Notes under the pieces: model-generated
Seen by the model: only the letters and a program-made list of their open reading frames with translations
Databases searched by the model: none
What the model was told of the DNA's origin: nothing
NCBI GenBank assembly: GCA_964469505.1
Contig: CAYXZO010000025.1
Coordinates: 1-32,515 of the forward strand
DNA from: CAYXZO01 sp964469505
GTDB lineage: Bacteria; Fidelibacterota; UBA8477; JABMPR01
DNA: 32,515 nt
Direction: 5' to 3'
Position numbers and translations under genes: made by a program
Shown here: positions 8,137 to 18,000 of the stretch, one piece after another
Layout of the letters: each line of letters starts with the position of its first letter
How positions within the stretch are numbered: position 1 is the stretch's first letter

Positions 8137-9261
8137 TTATCTCTCCACTATTCGGCAATATCTGGTCGGCATACCTACATATAGATGGGATTCATCTGCT
8201 TCAACGGGAGGATTCCACGGTGCCGCCACATCTTCCAGTCTCAAGCGAACGAGTGTTCCCTGCGATTGATATATGACAAACTCCGGCGGCTGGTTGCGGC
8301 GCTTGGCAAAATAATCATAAGGAATTTTTACTGCACCCAATGTGCCCTCGCTGGTAATCGCCACCTGCAGAAATCTTTTCGACTTGTCTCTAAGGGTGTG
8401 TTGTTCCAATGTGTTGCGTATCAAATCCCACCGAGCTATTTCTTTGCCACCAATACGAAGAGCCAACCACCGACCGTCAGGAGAGAAAGCCGCGGCATGG
8501 GTAAAAACGGCCTGCGTAGCTACAACCCGCCCCTTAGTATCCAGAAGCTGAGCCACTGGTTCGAAATAGCTTTTACCGGGATGGTATGTGTATCCCGCCA
8601 CCAGTAGATAAAGTTTACCTGGTACCAGTTGCTGCCATGATTGGAAAGGCATCTCCCAGCTGTCTATCAGCGATCCGTTATTATCATACTGTTCAAGACG
8701 AGCAGGCCTGCCGGCTACCGTTTCATAGCCAACCCACCAGCTTCCTTGGAAATAGATAGCCAGCCCTCTTCGTTCCAGGCTGAATGGCAATTCCTTCCTC
8801 AGCTGACGATCTGGGATCCATTCTTCATTGACATAGAAACGAATTCGACCATATCCCGGCTCCAAAAGAAGCATATTGCCCTGTTCATTGACTACAACTT
8901 GGTAACGTTTCTCATCGTAGTGCGTCGTCAGGACGAAATTCAGAGTATCTCCGGTAAGGGTTTGCACTCGGGTAAAGTATCCCTTTAGTAGTTTTCTGCC
9001 CCCTTTAGAGATTTGAGTGTACTTACTGATAACCAAGTAGTTAGCCGTATTGCTTAAACTTTCTACTTTAAGTTTCTCTCCTTTCACTACAGTATTTTTC
9101 TGTCCCCTGAGGTGCAATCCGTCCCCAGCAATCCACCCTAAAACTTCACCTTGGTGGGTAATCCACTCCTTGACATCCTTGGAGCTGGAAAAAATCGGCT
9201 GCAGTTGGATTTGGGACTGGGCTGAGATTAATAACGGAAGTATCAACAGTAGGGCACGCAT
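8137..9261 (-). CDS. Exported beta-rich protein, family unknown
   Basis: The 374-residue protein starts with a clean signal peptide (MRALLLILPLLISAQSQ) and then shows beta-strand repeats with propeller-like turns, including AAFSPDGRWLALRIGGKE near 260-275. I see no catalytic motif and no sorting tail. Residues about 120-145 resemble part of the 397-residue protein downstream, which suggests two diverged copies flanking the M23-like gene. Its start codon directly abuts the stop of the PorV-like gene (no gap) and it ends 9 bases before the peptidase-like gene, so it belongs to the same operon. A structural or binding role outside the inner membrane is the most that can be inferred. Confidence 0.75.
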   Translation of the reverse strand: MRALLLILPLLISAQSQIQLQPIFSSSKDVKEWITHQGEVLGWIAGDGLHLRGQKNTVVKGEKLKVESLSNTANYLVISKYTQISKGGRKLLKGYFTRVQTLTGDTLNFVLTTHYDEKRYQVVVNEQGNMLLLEPGYGRIRFYVNEEWIPDRQLRKELPFSLERRGLAIYFQGSWWVGYETVAGRPARLEQYDNNGSLIDSWEMPFQSWQQLVPGKLYLLVAGYTYHPGKSYFEPVAQLLDTKGRVVATQAVFTHAAAFSPDGRWLALRIGGKEIARWDLIRNTLEQHTLRDKSKRFLQVAITSEGTLGAVKIPYDYFAKRRNQPPEFVIYQSQGTLVRLRLEDVAAPWNPPVEADESHLYVGMPTRYCRIVER

Positions 9262-10332
9262 TTAAAACTCCACTGCCAGGCTGAAACGCTGGCTTTTCAT
9301 TAACAATCCCCAATCCCCATAAGCGTAGTCAATCTTCAACCTTACCCGTTGGGTAACCAGGAAGTTCACTCCTCCCCCCATTTTCCATCCTTCAGGAGAG
9401 AAAGGCTCCCCCTCCGGATCTAGATCATTTATGTAGTAGCGCCGCCCAACGCGTAAAAAGAGCAGATTGTTCAGATTGAACTCCAGGCCTCCGTGAATGC
9501 TTTCATGGTAGTTATTGGGGTGATCAGCATCCAGGGCGGCTGTCAATCGGAAATGGGGGCCGCGTAGCACATCGCCGGCAATACCTACCCGGAAAATGAG
9601 GGGCAATGACCAGTAATCGGTATCTAAATGGGCATTGATCTTGGAATTATTACCTTCCTTGTTGGGATCGATATCATGTTTGACTAAGGTATCTCGTCCT
9701 TCCAGGCGTAATTTGTTGCCGTAATTGGATACGCTCATACCCAGGCGTATTCCACGGAACGGAGTAACAAACATGGTCCCCAAATCCACCGCTACCCCAT
9801 CCGCCCGCATATGCCAGATTCGCTCCTGTATGATTTTAAAATTACCGCCAATACTGAAGCGATCCGTCAGGCGTCGGCTGAAACCTACGGTCAGGGCCAT
9901 ACTGGAGGCGCTGAACTTTTCTCCTGTACCTTCCGGATAAGTCACGGTACGAACTTTCATTTCTCCCACATCCAGGGCGGTCAGAGAAGCACCCCAAACA
10001 CCCACACCGGAAATTGGGAAAGCCACTGCCACATAATTAAAAGCCAAATCGGCCAGCCATTGGGTATGAATGAAGCATGCTTCATTACGCTGTAATAGCG
10101 CCAGTCCACCAGGATTCCAGTACATGGCTGTAATTTCATCTGCCAAGCCTACGTAAGCGCCTCCCAAAGCTGCCGCACGGGCGCCTACCTCTACTTCCAA
10201 AAACGGAGCGGCCGTGGTTCCAACCTTAGAAAGATCAACCTCCCCCTGAGCCAAAGCGCCGGGAACTGCCAAGACCATAAAAATCAGGCTTAGCAGCCTG
10301 CTAATAGTTCCTATAATTTTTTCCGAACTCAT
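9262..10332 (-). CDS. PorV/PorQ-like outer-membrane barrel protein (cassette copy 2)
   Basis: The 356-residue protein has a signal peptide ending near ALA at 28. The family hallmark follows: KVGTTAAPFLEVEVGARAAA, then AMYWNPGGLALL. A beta-barrel-like pattern runs to a C-terminal Phe (SLAVEF), as expected for BAM-inserted barrels. It closely matches the 349-residue protein at 18470-19519 in segments such as LTDRFSIGGN, ERIWHM and DYWSLPLIFRVGIA. In Bacteroidota, PorV shuttles or binds type IX secretion cargo through its C-terminal domain. A similar service for the giant protein just upstream is an inference from its position and the 4-base overlap (ATGA) with that gene. Other PorV relatives are transporters, so a transport role is also open. 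Confidence 0.85.
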   Translation of the reverse strand: MSSEKIIGTISRLLSLIFMVLAVPGALAQGEVDLSKVGTTAAPFLEVEVGARAAALGGAYVGLADEITAMYWNPGGLALLQRNEACFIHTQWLADLAFNYVAVAFPISGVGVWGASLTALDVGEMKVRTVTYPEGTGEKFSASSMALTVGFSRRLTDRFSIGGNFKIIQERIWHMRADGVAVDLGTMFVTPFRGIRLGMSVSNYGNKLRLEGRDTLVKHDIDPNKEGNNSKINAHLDTDYWSLPLIFRVGIAGDVLRGPHFRLTAALDADHPNNYHESIHGGLEFNLNNLLFLRVGRRYYINDLDPEGEPFSPEGWKMGGGVNFLVTQRVRLKIDYAYGDWGLLMKSQRFSLAVEF

Positions 10333-13300
10333 TTTATCACCGCAAACTTTCCAATTTTAGAGCCGATGCCAGGGGCTTCTACGTGGTAGATATACACCCC
10401 ATAGGCGATCTCCAAACCATCACGGGACAGCATATCCCAGGACTCGGTACCATCGGTTAATTCACTCTCATGCTCCAGTTTGCGAACCAACTTGCCGCTT
10501 AGGGTGTAAATGCGGATAGTGCATTTCGGTGGTAGGTGGATGAAATCCAGCTTGCGGTGACCACGACCGGAAGCATAGAGATTCTGCGGTTCCCAGGAAG
10601 CGGTTACCACATAGGGGTTAGGCACCACCGCGATACTATCCAGGGCGGAAGCCGGTATTTCCGATCGTAAATGACCGCCGTGCATAGTGAATTCAAGGGT
10701 ATCCCGCGCAGAGAACGGTTTTCTAGTTTTCAGAATCAAACTATCACCCGGTTGGGGATAAAAGTCATCCCATACTCCATTAGCCAGGCGTGCCACCGAA
10801 ACTTTAGTAGCCACCCACAAGGTGCCGTCTGGAGCCTCATAAATCCTTGTGATCTTGTCAGTGTGCAACTGAGGTATATCGCTCTTGGTGTAGTTGTCAA
10901 AGCTTACCGAATCACTAAAAGTAATCTTGGTAAATCCCCGGTTAGTAGCTACGTACAGCCAGCTTCCATTACCTTTAGCTACCGATACAACATTCTTATC
11001 CGCCATCTCCGTGGTAGCTTGCCATACAACCTGGGAATCTGGTAAACTGTATAGAGCCAATCCCTGTTTGGTACCGATAACCAGTGTATCGCCCCACAGC
11101 AGCAGGTCGGTAATATTGTTGCTGGGCATCAAGGCATCACTGCTTTTGTCCAGTACCTGGAATGAGGTATCAATGGGATTCAGGAAAGCTACTCCCCTTG
11201 TATTCGTGCCGATGGCTACCCGCCCATCGGGTAAAGCTTGGATACAGGTGGTTTTCTTCTGCACTAATCCTTCTGCAGTACCGATGATTTTGATCGTGTC
11301 AGGTTGGGAAAGATCCCAGCGGACGACTCCTTCAGGGGTAGCCACCCAAATAGTTCCATCAGCAGACAAGGACATATCGGTGAATTCTAACCGGCGCTGC
11401 TTACTGAGGGTTAAAGAATAGGATTGCCATCCCGTGGGGTTATAAACATCTGCCCCCATGGTAGAGCCTACAATAAGCCGTCCTGTGGCGTCAAATACCA
11501 ACGAAGTGATGTTGTTGGTTTGCAAGCCTTGGGCAGTGGTGATGTTCCCCCAGTGCTGCCCGTCGTAATAGGCCACTCCCCGCTCGGGCGTGGCGAAAAG
11601 CAGCAGGTTATCGGTCCAGGGTAGAATAGCCTTGGCCTGGGCCGCTTTAGCTAAAATATCGATACGCCACCCAAGTCGGGCTTCGTCCTCACCTTTAAGA
11701 AAAGGATAGATGGATGCTCCATCCTGGGGATAGACATCATTTTCAGTGGGCATATACACGAAAGGTACTTTCATCTGGCGGGTCATGTCATATAAATCAA
11801 AGGCCGCTAGTTTCATATTGACCGCCGTATCAGTCACCTCTTCGTGGAAAGCCACCGCGAAGTCAAAAGGCACTCTCAGGGTATCGTAATTACCCAGTCT
11901 TACCAACGAGAACTTAGCTTCCAGGTTCAAACCACTGCGGGTGAATCCGCTTTGCTCCGGCCAGAGCTGAATGGGATCATTGACGAAATTAAGGCGGAAC
12001 CCCTCCACGGTTAATCCCCGATCCTCCCCGGCCAGCGCGGTTTGCTGTGAAAGGAGGGTACGACCGGTAGTAAGATTAGTAACATCGTACCAGGAAGTTC
12101 TACTCACCAATTCATCCAGGTCGCGGCTGTCCAGATGCGGTTCCCCGGGATCGGGACGCCCATTAGCCTGGGTACCAGTACGATTAGTATGGGGATTCCA
12201 GTTATCCCCATTAGGATCTTCACCCAGATTCAAAGGCGTATCGGAACATCCCCCCTGACCATCCTCGTATTCATCGGTGCAACCATCCGAGCCAACGTCA
12301 TCGTGTAGATCTTCCCAACCATTCCACAAACCTAGCGAGGGTGGAATTACCAGGCTAGTATCGGGTATCACCACAAAATAGCGGGTGTAAGTCGTATCCC
12401 CTTGAGTCACAGTTTCCGATTCAACCAACGTGGTGAGAAAATAGTATCCATGATACATAAAACGAGTGGTGTTGGCGTCGATTCCGTAGGAATATTCTTC
12501 CCCTGGTAGATTGATATACAGGGTATCGCTGGAAGGGGGAATGATTATAGTCAAAGTGCTTGTCAGCGCTAACCGGAGGGAATCATCGGTCCAGGTTCGC
12601 CAGTCGCCATCATTATCTATGCCATCGTTAGACCAGTCTTTAAAGGTAACGGCGTACCGGTCCCCGTCATGGACGGCTGCCGGATCTACTACAATTACCT
12701 CCCACTTCCCGGTTCCACCTGCTTTCCCGGCATGAACTTCCGGCGTCGGTGGAACATAGCCCAAAGCCGGCGCATTAGGAGTCACCACCACGGTATTTAT
12801 GTCCAAAGCCACCACATCTCCCGAGGCATTAACCGTGATTTTTTTGGTACACTCCGAAGGGGTGATAGGCTGCAAATCAGGTATATCGGAAATTCCCCGT
12901 TCATAGAAATCAGAAGCATACCCTTGATCATAAGAAACCACTGCGTAGTAATAAGTTTGACCATTCTCCACGCTAGAATCAGTCCAGGAATGTACCAAAC
13001 CCGTCTCGCTGCCCATATCCATCTGCAATCCGTTGATCCCTAGGGGATGGGGACCTTCTAGACCATCTATTCGGTCGAATTGAGCCACCGGTTTATTAAA
13101 AGTGCGATTTCCGTAGGCGTCGGTTATCACCCAGCTTTCAAGGAAGGCCGGATCGGTAGCTTTAAATATCTTATATCCCTCAAAATCATAGCCGTAGATC
13201 GGATCACGGCTGTACTCGGCTCGATCATCCCAGTATAGGGTTACGCGATGGTCTCCGGCTACAGCTGTTACCCGCGGTTTCAAGGGTGGCCTGGCAAAAT

Positions 13301-14993
13301 TGTAGTCGTTGTTGTAGATCTGCTGCATCGTTTGGGCATTACGCAGGATATCGGGAAAATCCTCTCCGAAAACCATCGCCACGGCAAACTTACGCTGTTG
13401 TCCTCGAGGTAAGCGGAAGTAGGCGGAACCGTACATAAATGTGATATCTACTGTCTGCACAATCTCCATGAACGAGCCCGGAGTCAGCTGTTGCCAGGTA
13501 GTTTCGTCATCCGGCAGGAAAATCCCCGGCCAGGCTAAAGCGGTGAAGCTGGTCAAACCGATTTGGTCAGATTCATCATTGTCTGTAATCTCAAAATTCG
13601 GTTCGCCCACGTCTGGCAAACCATTGCCTTCCGTGCCGTCTTCATCAGGCCCAGTGTACTCTGGCATATTAGGACCGATACCATCGGAGCCAACATCGTC
13701 AGTGATAGGGTTCCAGTCCCCATCGTTATCGATACCATCGAACTGGCTCTCGTCAATCATCCCATCTTCATCGTTATCCACACCGTCTAGGGGATTGCCG
13801 GGAGATTCTAGATATTTCCAACCGAAATAGGCCGGTTTGAAACCACCTTTCACCGGTGACCAGAGATCATGATCCCATTGATAGACTATGTCGTTATAGG
13901 TATCGAACCAGGAATCATCGTCGCCCTGATCGCCATCGTCCCCCACATCAGCATCACCATACATCCCAAAAACAAATTTCTCATAATCCACGTCACTGAC
14001 ATTCTGAATCCAATAAGTCCAGATGAGAATATCTTCCGCCAGTGGATGTGCCCATTGATAACCACGCACAGCCACATCCACCCCCAGGCCCCGCTTAATA
14101 CCGTTATAAACCGTATAGGTAACCTGGGGCTTGTTTTCCAGGGGGATACTTAAAACCCGTTTCAACAACAGATGATGATCATCCAGAACCGAATCCACGG
14201 TAAAAAAACGATCATTGTCTATCTGCACCACATCAGGACGTTCCCCACCCCGGGTGTCGATGGCTCCGGCACCAGCAATATCCAACACACTGTCCCGGAA
14301 ACCAGCCGATAAATCCTCCAAAACAGCATAATCACTGGAATCGGGGCTGGTAAAAACGGATAGGCTTCCGTGCCGCTGGGCAAAACCTTCCCGCAGGAAA
14401 GGATACCATTGGTATTCATCGTTATTGTAGTCATCGATATGGAAATAAGATTCCTGATCGGCGCGGGCATATTGGCCATACTGTCCGTTCCAATGCCCAG
14501 CCCAACTCAAAGGTCGATCGGGCCAGTACTCCGGCCAGGAGAGTGTATCATCGCTCATGGCCACCACTGAATCATTAGGATTGGCGTAACCCATAACCGG
14601 CTGAAATTGGTATAAATATCCGGAAGGAGCGGCATCGAAAGGAGTAGTGGCCACCAGTGCATCAGTAACTATGTGTTTGGTTTGGCCGGAAGTATTTAAA
14701 ACCTCAGCGGCTACAATGGGAGTGAACTCCGCTAGATAAGAATGACCGCTGCCGATGGGGTAAATTCCGGAATCGTATCGTCCAGGGATACGCCAGTTAG
14801 CAATGGCGCCAAAATTATAGAAACGCGTCAGAATCTTATTGCCGTTGTGAACCGCGACTTTGCGACGATCGTGGTTGTTGGCATCTACTCCTATGCCTGA
14901 AACTTTCGGTAGAGGAGCAGTTTGACTTCCCCCACCAGCAGCCAGTACCACCCCTTGCCAGCCGAAAAGCAAAATTACAATTATTCTTCGCAT
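10329..14993 (-). CDS. Giant secreted propeller protein with Asp-rich segments (cassette copy 2)
   Basis: With the chosen start the product is 1,554 residues. The frame is open 21 codons further, to 15056, but the signal peptide begins at MRRIIVILLFGWQGVVLAA and an AGGGTGG site lies 7 bases before that ATG. The order is: an N-terminal domain with HNGNKILTRFYNFGAI; Asp-rich, calcium-loop-like segments (about 400-480) with DNDEDGMIDES and DGIDNDGDW; an FN3-like part (about 570-700); another short DGIDNDGDW segment; the two-Cys Asp-rich module (about 897-957). Seven propeller blades of the sensor-regulator (Reg_prop) type follow, with DGTIWVATPEGV and DGTLWVATK, and then a C-terminal domain with VVPNPYVV, TIRIYTLSGKLVRKLEH and AYGVYIYHV, a divergent sorting domain. 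It overlaps the PorV-like gene by 4 bases and matches the protein at 19520-24079 domain for domain. It is probably displayed on the surface and paired with the adjacent receptor; its ligand is unknown. Confidence 0.85.
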   Translation of the reverse strand: MRRIIVILLFGWQGVVLAAGGGSQTAPLPKVSGIGVDANNHDRRKVAVHNGNKILTRFYNFGAIANWRIPGRYDSGIYPIGSGHSYLAEFTPIVAAEVLNTSGQTKHIVTDALVATTPFDAAPSGYLYQFQPVMGYANPNDSVVAMSDDTLSWPEYWPDRPLSWAGHWNGQYGQYARADQESYFHIDDYNNDEYQWYPFLREGFAQRHGSLSVFTSPDSSDYAVLEDLSAGFRDSVLDIAGAGAIDTRGGERPDVVQIDNDRFFTVDSVLDDHHLLLKRVLSIPLENKPQVTYTVYNGIKRGLGVDVAVRGYQWAHPLAEDILIWTYWIQNVSDVDYEKFVFGMYGDADVGDDGDQGDDDSWFDTYNDIVYQWDHDLWSPVKGGFKPAYFGWKYLESPGNPLDGVDNDEDGMIDESQFDGIDNDGDWNPITDDVGSDGIGPNMPEYTGPDEDGTEGNGLPDVGEPNFEITDNDESDQIGLTSFTALAWPGIFLPDDETTWQQLTPGSFMEIVQTVDITFMYGSAYFRLPRGQQRKFAVAMVFGEDFPDILRNAQTMQQIYNNDYNFARPPLKPRVTAVAGDHRVTLYWDDRAEYSRDPIYGYDFEGYKIFKATDPAFLESWVITDAYGNRTFNKPVAQFDRIDGLEGPHPLGINGLQMDMGSETGLVHSWTDSSVENGQTYYYAVVSYDQGYASDFYERGISDIPDLQPITPSECTKKITVNASGDVVALDINTVVVTPNAPALGYVPPTPEVHAGKAGGTGKWEVIVVDPAAVHDGDRYAVTFKDWSNDGIDNDGDWRTWTDDSLRLALTSTLTIIIPPSSDTLYINLPGEEYSYGIDANTTRFMYHGYYFLTTLVESETVTQGDTTYTRYFVVIPDTSLVIPPSLGLWNGWEDLHDDVGSDGCTDEYEDGQGGCSDTPLNLGEDPNGDNWNPHTNRTGTQANGRPDPGEPHLDSRDLDELVSRTSWYDVTNLTTGRTLLSQQTALAGEDRGLTVEGFRLNFVNDPIQLWPEQSGFTRSGLNLEAKFSLVRLGNYDTLRVPFDFAVAFHEEVTDTAVNMKLAAFDLYDMTRQMKVPFVYMPTENDVYPQDGASIYPFLKGEDEARLGWRIDILAKAAQAKAILPWTDNLLLFATPERGVAYYDGQHWGNITTAQGLQTNNITSLVFDATGRLIVGSTMGADVYNPTGWQSYSLTLSKQRRLEFTDMSLSADGTIWVATPEGVVRWDLSQPDTIKIIGTAEGLVQKKTTCIQALPDGRVAIGTNTRGVAFLNPIDTSFQVLDKSSDALMPSNNITDLLLWGDTLVIGTKQGLALYSLPDSQVVWQATTEMADKNVVSVAKGNGSWLYVATNRGFTKITFSDSVSFDNYTKSDIPQLHTDKITRIYEAPDGTLWVATKVSVARLANGVWDDFYPQPGDSLILKTRKPFSARDTLEFTMHGGHLRSEIPASALDSIAVVPNPYVVTASWEPQNLYASGRGHRKLDFIHLPPKCTIRIYTLSGKLVRKLEHESELTDGTESWDMLSRDGLEIAYGVYIYHVEAPGIGSKIGKFAVIK
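12123..12305 (-). repeat. Coding repeat: two-Cys Asp-rich module in giant protein (copy 2)
   Basis: It reads DVGSDGCTDEYEDGQGGCSD, followed by a segment with PLNLG, DPNGDNW and PDPGEP. It is almost identical to the receptor's version in protein sequence and clearly related but diverged in DNA. Confidence 0.8.
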
Positions 14994-15000
14994 TCGTTTA

Positions 15001-15007
15001 CCACCCT
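15001..15007 (-). promoter_or_regulatory. Ribosome binding site that sets the start of the giant protein
   Basis: AGGGTGG on the minus strand lies 7 bases before the ATG at 14993. The more upstream ATG (15056) has no such site and would put 21 extra residues ahead of the signal peptide. The homologous protein in the other cassette starts only four codons before its signal peptide core. Confidence 0.5.
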
Positions 15008-15057
15008 GCCGAGAAGCCTCTTTTTTGGGAAATAATCCAAACATTTTGCTACTCATT

Positions 15058-18000
15058 CTAGAAACTCACCGTCAGCCCCAGCCGGACCTGCCGGGGTGGC
15101 GTATAGTAGTCGGGGCGCGCCAGGTATTCAGAGAGACTGTTATAGATCTGATCTTCAGGGGTGTAGGTGGAAATCAAGGTATAGCCTGCCCGTCCCGTAT
15201 CAGAATATACCCTCCGCTCATTACGACGGTCTAAGAGGTTATAAACTTTCAAAATTGCCCGAGCCGTCAGTCCGGCAATCTTGAAATCCTTTGTGACCCG
15301 CAAATCCACGTTCATTTGGGCCGGCTTGCGGGCGCTGTTTTCCAGAGCCAATTGTTGTCCGGCATAGGACGGTGTGTAAGGCAAACCGGATCCAAATTGG
15401 CCAACTACGCTCATATGAAATCCTAATGGTAATTGCATTTGCACTGAAGTGTTAAGGGTATGTCTTTGGTCCCAATCCAGGTAAACCTGTTGTTTTTCCG
15501 GTTCGCGCCCAGCCAGTGCGTCCCAATAGGCTGAGGCGGGATCGGAAGCATTTCCTTCGGCCACACTATAGGTGTAGTCCACACGAGCCTGCCAGCCGTC
15601 GGCCAAGCGTTTCTCAACCGCGATGGTTACGCCCCGAACATTGCCATAGTCCCGGTTAACATATAATGCATAGCTATCACCAGCATTCCAGGTATCTACG
15701 ATTTTGGAGCCTAATAGATTCCGGATATCCTTGTAAAAACCAGTTACATCTACCCCCAGATTCTCGCCAAACTGTTGCTGCAACCCAACTTCGTATTGTA
15801 CGGTGCGTTGCGGTTCCAGATCGGCATTGCCCATAGTGGTGGAGAGCCCACTCCCCGGTGGTACCTCAAAATCCGGATTAGTGTACAGATAGGCATAAGG
15901 CGGAATCTGAAAAAAGTGCCCATATGAAAAGTGCAAAACGCCTTTATCGGTGATGGGATAAGCAACGGCCAAACGCGGACTCAGCTGAACTTTACGACCT
16001 GCTTTCCGGAACCAGTAGGCCAGCCGCTCTTCATCGGTCTTACGGTTACTGTCCACGGCCTCGGCCTCGGAGATTTCTCCATCACCATCCAGGTCGTGAT
16101 ATATGTTCACCAATTTCAGGGGATTGTAAGGATTAGGATCCGCCGGATCGACCGGAACTTCTCCATCTGGTTGGAAAATCTCGTAACGCACTCCTACGTT
16201 AACGATCATTGCCTCCAGCTCGATCTTATCCTGAAGGTACAATGCCAGGGAGTAAGGATGTTTTTGGTATGCATTATAATTGGGGGAAGTCTTTTCGATC
16301 GCTGGGGTGATTATGGTCGGAGTCTTGTAATTCCCGTGGGGGTCATAAAGAATAGTGAAAGACCGGTAGAAAATGTCATCTCGGCTGAGTTCACATCCTG
16401 CTCGGATCTGATGGACGGGATTAGGTTGGCTGGTGAAATCTCCCTTCAGCACCGTACTACGCGTCATCCGGAAGCTTTGATAACGGCTGATTCCCCCCAG
16501 ATAGAACTTATAGCCGCTGGAGACCGAGAAGATGCTGGGATCTAGCGCATATAAAGCCAGCCGCGTGGAATCATAATCGGCGGGCTCGGGGAAAATCAAT
16601 TCACCAGGGCGGAAAACATTGGAGAAGAAAACCTGATTCCAATCGACGGGATAGATATTGCGGTAATAGCTCCGCACGAAATTACCTAAAACCGAACCTC
16701 GCAATGTGAAATAACTGTGACTGCTTAACGTGTGTTGCAGGACCATCGCCACGTTGAAATTATCCCGATAACTATATGGGCGACCATCAGGTGCATACTT
16801 CCATTTGTGTGAATAACTACGGCTAGTGGTAGTGCTGTAAAGCATGTTCACCGCCAGCTTAGTATTGGCACTCAATTGGAAAGCATGTTTGGCCTGTAAT
16901 GATAGCTGAGTTACGGGAGACATGGGAATCAGGGCATTATCGCCCCGGTGATTAGTCCACTCCCCATTCCCATCGGCATCATAGTACAATTCACCATCAA
17001 TGATGCCGTTGCCGTTCTCGTCTACAAACGTCAAACTGTCCGTCAGGTCCCATTCGCTACCGGGAGAATACTGTCCATTGCCATCAATATCCCGGAACCA
17101 GATACGGTAGTAGGGATCATATAGGACGTTATCACCAAAATATTCCACCCGGTCACCTTCTTGATGATAACCGTCCCCACCCTCTCCGTAATCGTATAGG
17201 TGATTACCCTCGGTTCCGCCGGGGTTCAGATAGGGATCCCAGTTGTCGCCGTTGGGATCATTCCCCAAATTCAAAGGCGTATCTGAGCATCCCCCGGAAC
17301 CGTCCTCGTACTCATCGGAACAGCCATCGCTGCCCACGTCCTCATAATCCAGAAAATATTCACCATTTTCTACCGGTCGGGAGGTTTGATCGTCCCAATA
17401 AAAACTATCTGGGAAGTATTTACGGACGCCGTATAGGTAACCGTCACTACGATAATAGCGTCCTGAAACGAAGAAGGTGGCTTTGCCCCCCAATCCTGGC
17501 CAGGGACCACTTAAATCTAGCTGAACGTCCTGCAATAATGGAGGCACAAAGGCGCCCGATTTAAAGCCCCAGGGATCAACTTCAGCCGCATTGCTGATTA
17601 CGGCTAAATCCGAAGGTAAGGCACCGAAGTAAATCTGCGGCTTGGCTGAAGCATACCGTCCCGTGAAAAGGGTCAAACGTCCCTGGTATCGTTGCTTATC
17701 CCCCTCTCTGGTAATGATGTTAATAACTCCGGACATGGCCTGGCCATATTCGGCGTTAAAAGTACCGGATATAAGCTGTAATTCCTGGATGGCGTTGTTT
17801 TCTACCTCAACTCCCATTCCAGCATTGTAGGGATCGGTGACGGGAATCCCATCCACCATGTAGGTGATTTCCGAAGAACGCCCGCCACGGATGTGCATTT
17901 CACCTCCGGTACCTAAAACCACTCCAGCCTGGAGGGCAACCGCATCTTCTAATTCTTCCACCGGCAAGTTTTGTAGTTCTGAGCGTCCGATGTTAGCCTG

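Noticed and set aside
13441..13830. Plus-strand open frames opposite the Asp-rich coding segments (also near 22895-23122 and 26302-26532).
   Set aside because: They are shadows: Asp codons (GAT/GAC) on the minus strand read as Ile/Val codons on the plus strand and avoid stops. No ribosome site or family match supports them.
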